Below are positions 61,026 to 64,000 of a DNA stretch of 64,000 bases, piece by piece (within the stretch, counting starts at the first letter, position 1; every line of letters starts with the position of its first letter). Position numbers and translations under genes: made by a program. The stretch is from Ruminiclostridium cellulolyticum H10 (GTDB lineage: Bacteria > Bacillota > Clostridia > Acetivibrionales > DSM-1351). Location of the stretch: positions 2,038,501 through 2,102,500 of the forward strand of contig NC_011898.1 in the NCBI RefSeq assembly GCF_000022065.1, in the 5' to 3' direction. Under the pieces are notes generated by a model. That model made no database searches. It had not been told where the DNA came from and saw only the letters and a program-made list of their open reading frames with translations.

Positions 61026-61568
61026 TTACTTTTCACGAAGCATCCTCTCAGCCATCAGAACACCTATTATAGTTTTTCCATCAGTTATTTCATGGTTAAG
61101 AATCATGTCAACCAGCTTTGAAACATGAATTTTCTCCACATCCAGAAACTCGTCTTCATCAGTACATGATTCTCCCTCGATAAGTTCTGTGGCTACATAC
61201 ATATGAATAACTTCGTTACAAAAACCCGGCGTGGTATGTATGCTTATCAAATGCTCAATCTTTCCTGCACGGAGACCAGTCTCTTCCATTAATTCTCTTT
61301 CCGCACAGAGCTTTGGATCTTCTCCGACTGAATCCAGTTTACCGGCAGGAAGCTCGAGTGTAGTCATATCAAGAGGCTTTCTGAATTGCTTAACCATGTA
61401 CAATTCACCCTTTTCATTAATGGGAACAACAACCGACGCTCCCGGGTGCAATACTATATCTCTTGTAGCTTCCTTTCCGTTTGGAAGGCTGACCGTTAAA
61501 TTCTGAACTTTAATTATGTTACCTTTGTATATATCCTCTGTTTTAAGTGTTTTTTCATTGTAATCCAT
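61026..61568 (-). CDS. nudF: ADP-ribose pyrophosphatase, NUDIX hydrolase
   Basis: This 180-residue NUDIX enzyme has the Nudix box around GKLDSVGEDPKLCAERELMEE and T-G-L, with one extra residue in the first loop compared with the standard GX5E spacing, and the upstream MVKQFRKPLDMTTLELPAG typical of ADP-ribose pyrophosphatases. It hydrolyses ADP-ribose to AMP and ribose-5-phosphate. NudF near spoIIM is conserved in Bacillus. AGGAGGAATTGAAAT precedes the ATG. Confidence 0.92.
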   Translation of the reverse strand: MDYNEKTLKTEDIYKGNIIKVQNLTVSLPNGKEATRDIVLHPGASVVVPINEKGELYMVKQFRKPLDMTTLELPAGKLDSVGEDPKLCAERELMEETGLRAGKIEHLISIHTTPGFCNEVIHMYVATELIEGESCTDEDEFLDVEKIHVSKLVDMILNHEITDGKTIIGVLMAERMLREK

Positions 61569-61581
61569 ATTTCAATTCCTC

Positions 61582-62019
61582 CTAGCTGTTTTTCTTAATC
61601 TCATCTGTTGCAAGCTTGTCACATCGATTATTATATTCATTATCTGCATGGCCCTTAACCTTTATCCATTTAATTTCATGAATATCTGCAAGCTTAACCA
61701 GTTCCTTCCATAAATCTACGTTTTTTACTTCCTCGTTCTTATTTCGCTTCCATCCATTTTTAATCCACTTATCCAACCAACCCTGCAAAAAGGCATTTAC
61801 GAGGTAAGCACTGTCACTGTACAAATTCACCCTGCATGGCTCTTTTAGTCTTTTCAGAGCTTCATATGCCGCAGTTAGCTCCATTTTATTATTTGTTGTA
61901 CTCTTTTCGAATCCGGATATTTCAATTTTATGCTCGCCATACATGAGCACTGCTCCCCAGCCTCCTGCACCCGGATTCCCAGAACAGGCCCCATCGGTGT
62001 ATATTTCTATCTGCTTCAT
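61582..62019 (-). CDS. rnhA: Ribonuclease HI
   Basis: This 145-residue RNase HI cuts the RNA strand of RNA-DNA hybrids. The four catalytic acidic residues are visible: Asp in [17 protein letters not shown], Glu in [12 protein letters not shown], Asp in [12 protein letters not shown] and Asp in [13 protein letters not shown]. The basic handle region [17 protein letters not shown] is present. It lies 13 bp upstream of nudF and 28 bp downstream of proC on the same strand. Confidence 0.96.
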   Translation of the reverse strand: MKQIEIYTDGACSGNPGAGGWGAVLMYGEHKIEISGFEKSTTNNKMELTAAYEALKRLKEPCRVNLYSDSAYLVNAFLQGWLDKWIKNGWKRNKNEEVKNVDLWKELVKLADIHEIKWIKVKGHADNEYNNRCDKLATDEIKKNS

Positions 62020-62047
62020 TCCGCCTCCTGATTATAAGCAAATTCTT

Positions 62048-62860
62048 TTATCCGTAGATCTTACCAAGTTCTTTGGCTTTTTTTGTACACTCGTTCATAG
62101 CTTCCATTATTGAGTTTCTGAACCCGTTCTTTTCCAGGGCAGCAACCGCTTCAATTGTAGTACCTGCCGGTGAGCAAACCTGATCTTTTAATTCTCCCGG
62201 ATGCTTACCTGTCTCCGCTACCATTTTTGCACTACCTGCCACCGCCTGAGAAGCAAGCCTGTACGCAGTCTGTCTTGGGATACCTGATAAAACAGCCGCA
62301 TCTGCCATTGCTTCTATTAACATAAAAATATACGCAGGACTGCTACCAGTAAGTGCTACAACTTCATTCATAAGTTTTTCATCCATACATTCTACTTTTC
62401 CAAGAGAGCTTAGCAAATCCATAGCTTCTTTTACTTCGCTATCCTGAACACAAGAATCAAAGCTTATGATAGTCATTCCTTCACCAATTACAGCCGGTGT
62501 ATTTGGCATAGCCCTTATTATTTTTTTGTCTTGGCCAAGCGTATTCTTGTAGGTTTTGAGGGGAATACCAGCGGCAATACTTATGAAAAGCTTTTCATTG
62601 GAAAATACATCCTTTATATCTTCCAAAACTATCTTTACGACGTTTGGCTTAACCGCAAGAAATACAAAATCGCATTTATTTACAATCTCACGTGAACTTT
62701 CTTCAGCATTTACTCTCAAATCATTGCATAATACTTCAAGCTTTGCCTTGTCCAAATCAAAAACATGAATATCTGAAGGGTTGACAATTTTTGCCCCTAT
62801 TATTCCTTTTATCATTGCTGTTCCCATCATCCCAGTACCTATAAAACCAATTTTTTTCAT
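62048..62860 (-). CDS. proC: Pyrroline-5-carboxylate reductase
   Basis: ProC makes proline from pyrroline-5-carboxylate using NAD(P)H. The protein of about 270 residues has the Rossmann motif IGFIGTGMMGTAMIKGI, FVFLAVKPNVVKIVL, IIRAMPNTPAVIGEGMT, ALTGSSPAYIFMLIEAMADAAV and the family signature around LKDQVCSPAGTTIEAVAALE. An earlier ATG at 62,878 lies upstream of the GGAGG site, so 62,860 is used. Confidence 0.95.
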   Translation of the reverse strand: MKKIGFIGTGMMGTAMIKGIIGAKIVNPSDIHVFDLDKAKLEVLCNDLRVNAEESSREIVNKCDFVFLAVKPNVVKIVLEDIKDVFSNEKLFISIAAGIPLKTYKNTLGQDKKIIRAMPNTPAVIGEGMTIISFDSCVQDSEVKEAMDLLSSLGKVECMDEKLMNEVVALTGSSPAYIFMLIEAMADAAVLSGIPRQTAYRLASQAVAGSAKMVAETGKHPGELKDQVCSPAGTTIEAVAALEKNGFRNSIMEAMNECTKKAKELGKIYG

Positions 62861-62950
62861 AATGTTTCCTCCATTCATATATTTTTCCGTTTTGTCATTA
62901 CTATTATTATATCTTATAAACAGAATTTGAAAAGTTAATATGAAATTCCG

Positions 62951-62985
62951 TTAAAATGGCACAGTACTATTTTAGTACTGTGCCA
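62951..62985 (-). terminator. Terminator after the phenylacetate-CoA ligase gene
   Basis: A perfect 12-bp stem (tggcacagtact / agtactgtgcca) with a 5-nt loop is followed in leftward RNA by attttaa. It lies 22 bp past the gene stop. Confidence 0.8.
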
Positions 62986-63007
62986 ATACAAATCCCAACG
63001 AAATATA

Positions 63008-64000
63008 TTATTTGTTTCTCATGTCAATAACACGCTTTGCTTTTCCCGTTGTTCTTTCAATTGACTTTGGTTCAACAAGCCTTACTTTTGCATCTATCTG
63101 AAGTACAACTTTTAATTCATGCCGTATTTTCTTCTCTAGCTTTTCCAATTCACTGAATTTTTCAAGAAGCTTTCCGTCAATAAGCTCAACAAGTACTTCT
63201 ATTGCATCCATATATCCGTTTTTAGTAACAATTATCTGGTAGTGAGGTCCTATACCTTCCAGACCTATAAGAACACTCTCAATTTGAGAAGGAAATACAT
63301 TAACACCTCTGATTATCAACATATCATCTGTTCTTCCAAGCACCTTGTTCATTCTGACAGTAGTTCTTCCGCACTCACATTTTTCGGGATTCAGAATAGT
63401 AATATCCTTTGTTCTGTAACGAAGCATAGGAATCCCTTCCTTGGTAAGTGTTGTCAGCACAAGTTCTCCTTTGTTTCCATACTCAAAGGCTTCTCCCGTT
63501 TCCGAATTAATTATTTCGGGGTAGAAGTGGTCTTCGTTGATATGCATACCACATTGGCAGTAACATTCACCCGCAACACCGGGTCCCTGTATTTCACTAA
63601 GTCCATAATTTTCTGTAGCCTTTATACCCCATCTTCTCTCTATTTCAGCCCTCATTTCAGGAGTATGGCCTTCCCCACCGAATAGGCCGAGCTTCAATTT
63701 AAGCTTACTTTTGTCCACTCCCAATTCATCAGCAATCTCTGCTAAATAAAGTACGTATGACGGCGTGCCTACAAGAATTGTAGTACCAAAATCCTGCATA
63801 ACCATTAGCTGTCTTTCAGATTGACCGGCAGAAGCAGGAATAACTGTAACACCAACTTTTTCCAGGCCCTGATGCAGTCCAAATCCGCCTGTAAAAAGAC
63901 CATATCCGAAAACAATCTGTGCTATATCATCTTCTCTTCCTCCTGCTGCAATAACAAGCCTTGCTATGTTTTCAGACCAGTTTTCCATGTCATTTTTAGT
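63008..64000 (-). CDS. Phenylacetate-CoA ligase family protein, C-terminal part (5' end outside window)
   Basis: The frame stays open through the right edge, so the first roughly 100 residues are missing. The visible part has the adenylate-forming pattern of PaaK-like enzymes: VGTPSYVLYLAEIADELG, LKLGLFGGEGHTPEMRAEIERRWG, ENYGLSEIQGPGVAGEC, LVLTTLTKEGIPMLRYRTKDI and LGRTDDMLIIRGVNVFPSQIE. These ligases activate aryl acids such as phenylacetate or indoleacetate to CoA thioesters. In clostridia they often accompany indolepyruvate oxidoreductase genes, which would lie upstream outside the window. Confidence 0.93.
   Translation of the reverse strand, partial: TKNDMENWSENIARLVIAAGGREDDIAQIVFGYGLFTGGFGLHQGLEKVGVTVIPASAGQSERQLMVMQDFGTTILVGTPSYVLYLAEIADELGVDKSKLKLKLGLFGGEGHTPEMRAEIERRWGIKATENYGLSEIQGPGVAGECYCQCGMHINEDHFYPEIINSETGEAFEYGNKGELVLTTLTKEGIPMLRYRTKDITILNPEKCECGRTTVRMNKVLGRTDDMLIIRGVNVFPSQIESVLIGLEGIGPHYQIIVTKNGYMDAIEVLVELIDGKLLEKFSELEKLEKKIRHELKVVLQIDAKVRLVEPKSIERTTGKAKRVIDMRNK

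Overview
The window looks like chromosomal DNA of an AT-rich, endospore-forming, anaerobic clostridium. Gene content and order are closest to the cellulolytic Ruminiclostridium / Clostridium cellulolyticum group. This rests on low GC with strong GGAGG ribosome sites, sporulation genes (dpaA/dpaB, spoIIM, dacF, ytfJ, tepA/ylzJ), a sigI-rsgI pair, an ispH-rpsA fusion, and a transcarboxylase-like operon typical of such clostridia. The assignment is inferred from gene content; no database was searched. The region is mostly core genome. There is no prophage, CRISPR array, rRNA operon or intact insertion sequence.

Layout. 1-8.2 kb: the 3' end of lexA, then a leftward run miaB - ricA/ylbF-like - mutS - mutL - miaA - hfq. 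8.2-16.2 kb: an acetyltransferase, a thioesterase, ylzJ-tepA, dipicolinate synthase dpaA-dpaB behind a sigma-K-like promoter, and rpsO - pnp - M16 peptidase. 16.4-21 kb: a rightward moxR - DUF58 - transglutaminase operon ending in a 150-bp miniature inverted-repeat element (MITE). 21-32.8 kb: an EamA transporter, a two-component system, a copper-chaperone-like protein with a DUF2318 protein, an LCP ligase, two copper-amine-oxidase-domain exported proteins (one a trypsin-like protease), DUF2752, a nitrilase-family amidase, and the UPF0210/ACT pair. 33-35.1 kb: a radical SAM / DNA-metabolism gene pair. 35.1-44.3 kb: a second MITE copy, murD, tRNA-Leu(CAG), cheR, ispH-rpsA, cmk, aroH, a HutP-like gene, a flavoprotein and an RpiR regulator. 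44.5-51 kb: an orphan protein, a three-gene biotin-dependent carboxyltransferase operon, and sigI-rsgI. 51-64 kb: mnmM-like, rluB, ytfJ-DUF2953-scpB-scpA, an M50 protease, dacF-pdp-xerD-spoIIM-nudF, rnhA, proC, and the 3' part of a phenylacetate-CoA ligase.

The most interesting observation is at 32.9-35.1 kb. A radical SAM enzyme with a helix-hairpin-helix tail overlaps a second gene of the family annotated as probable DNA metabolism protein. The pair sits behind a consensus Gram-positive LexA box (CGAACATATGTTTG) overlapping the -35 of a good sigma-A promoter. This suggests an SOS-induced DNA repair or modification system whose chemistry, as far as I know, is not established. Other notable points are the two-copy MITE (one copy supplies the end of the EamA gene), the transcarboxylase-like triad lacking both biotin carboxylase and a membrane decarboxylase, dual sigma-A/sigma-I promoters ahead of sigI, a DUF2953 start codon inside a terminator-like hairpin, and a HutP-like RNA-binding protein with no hut genes nearby.
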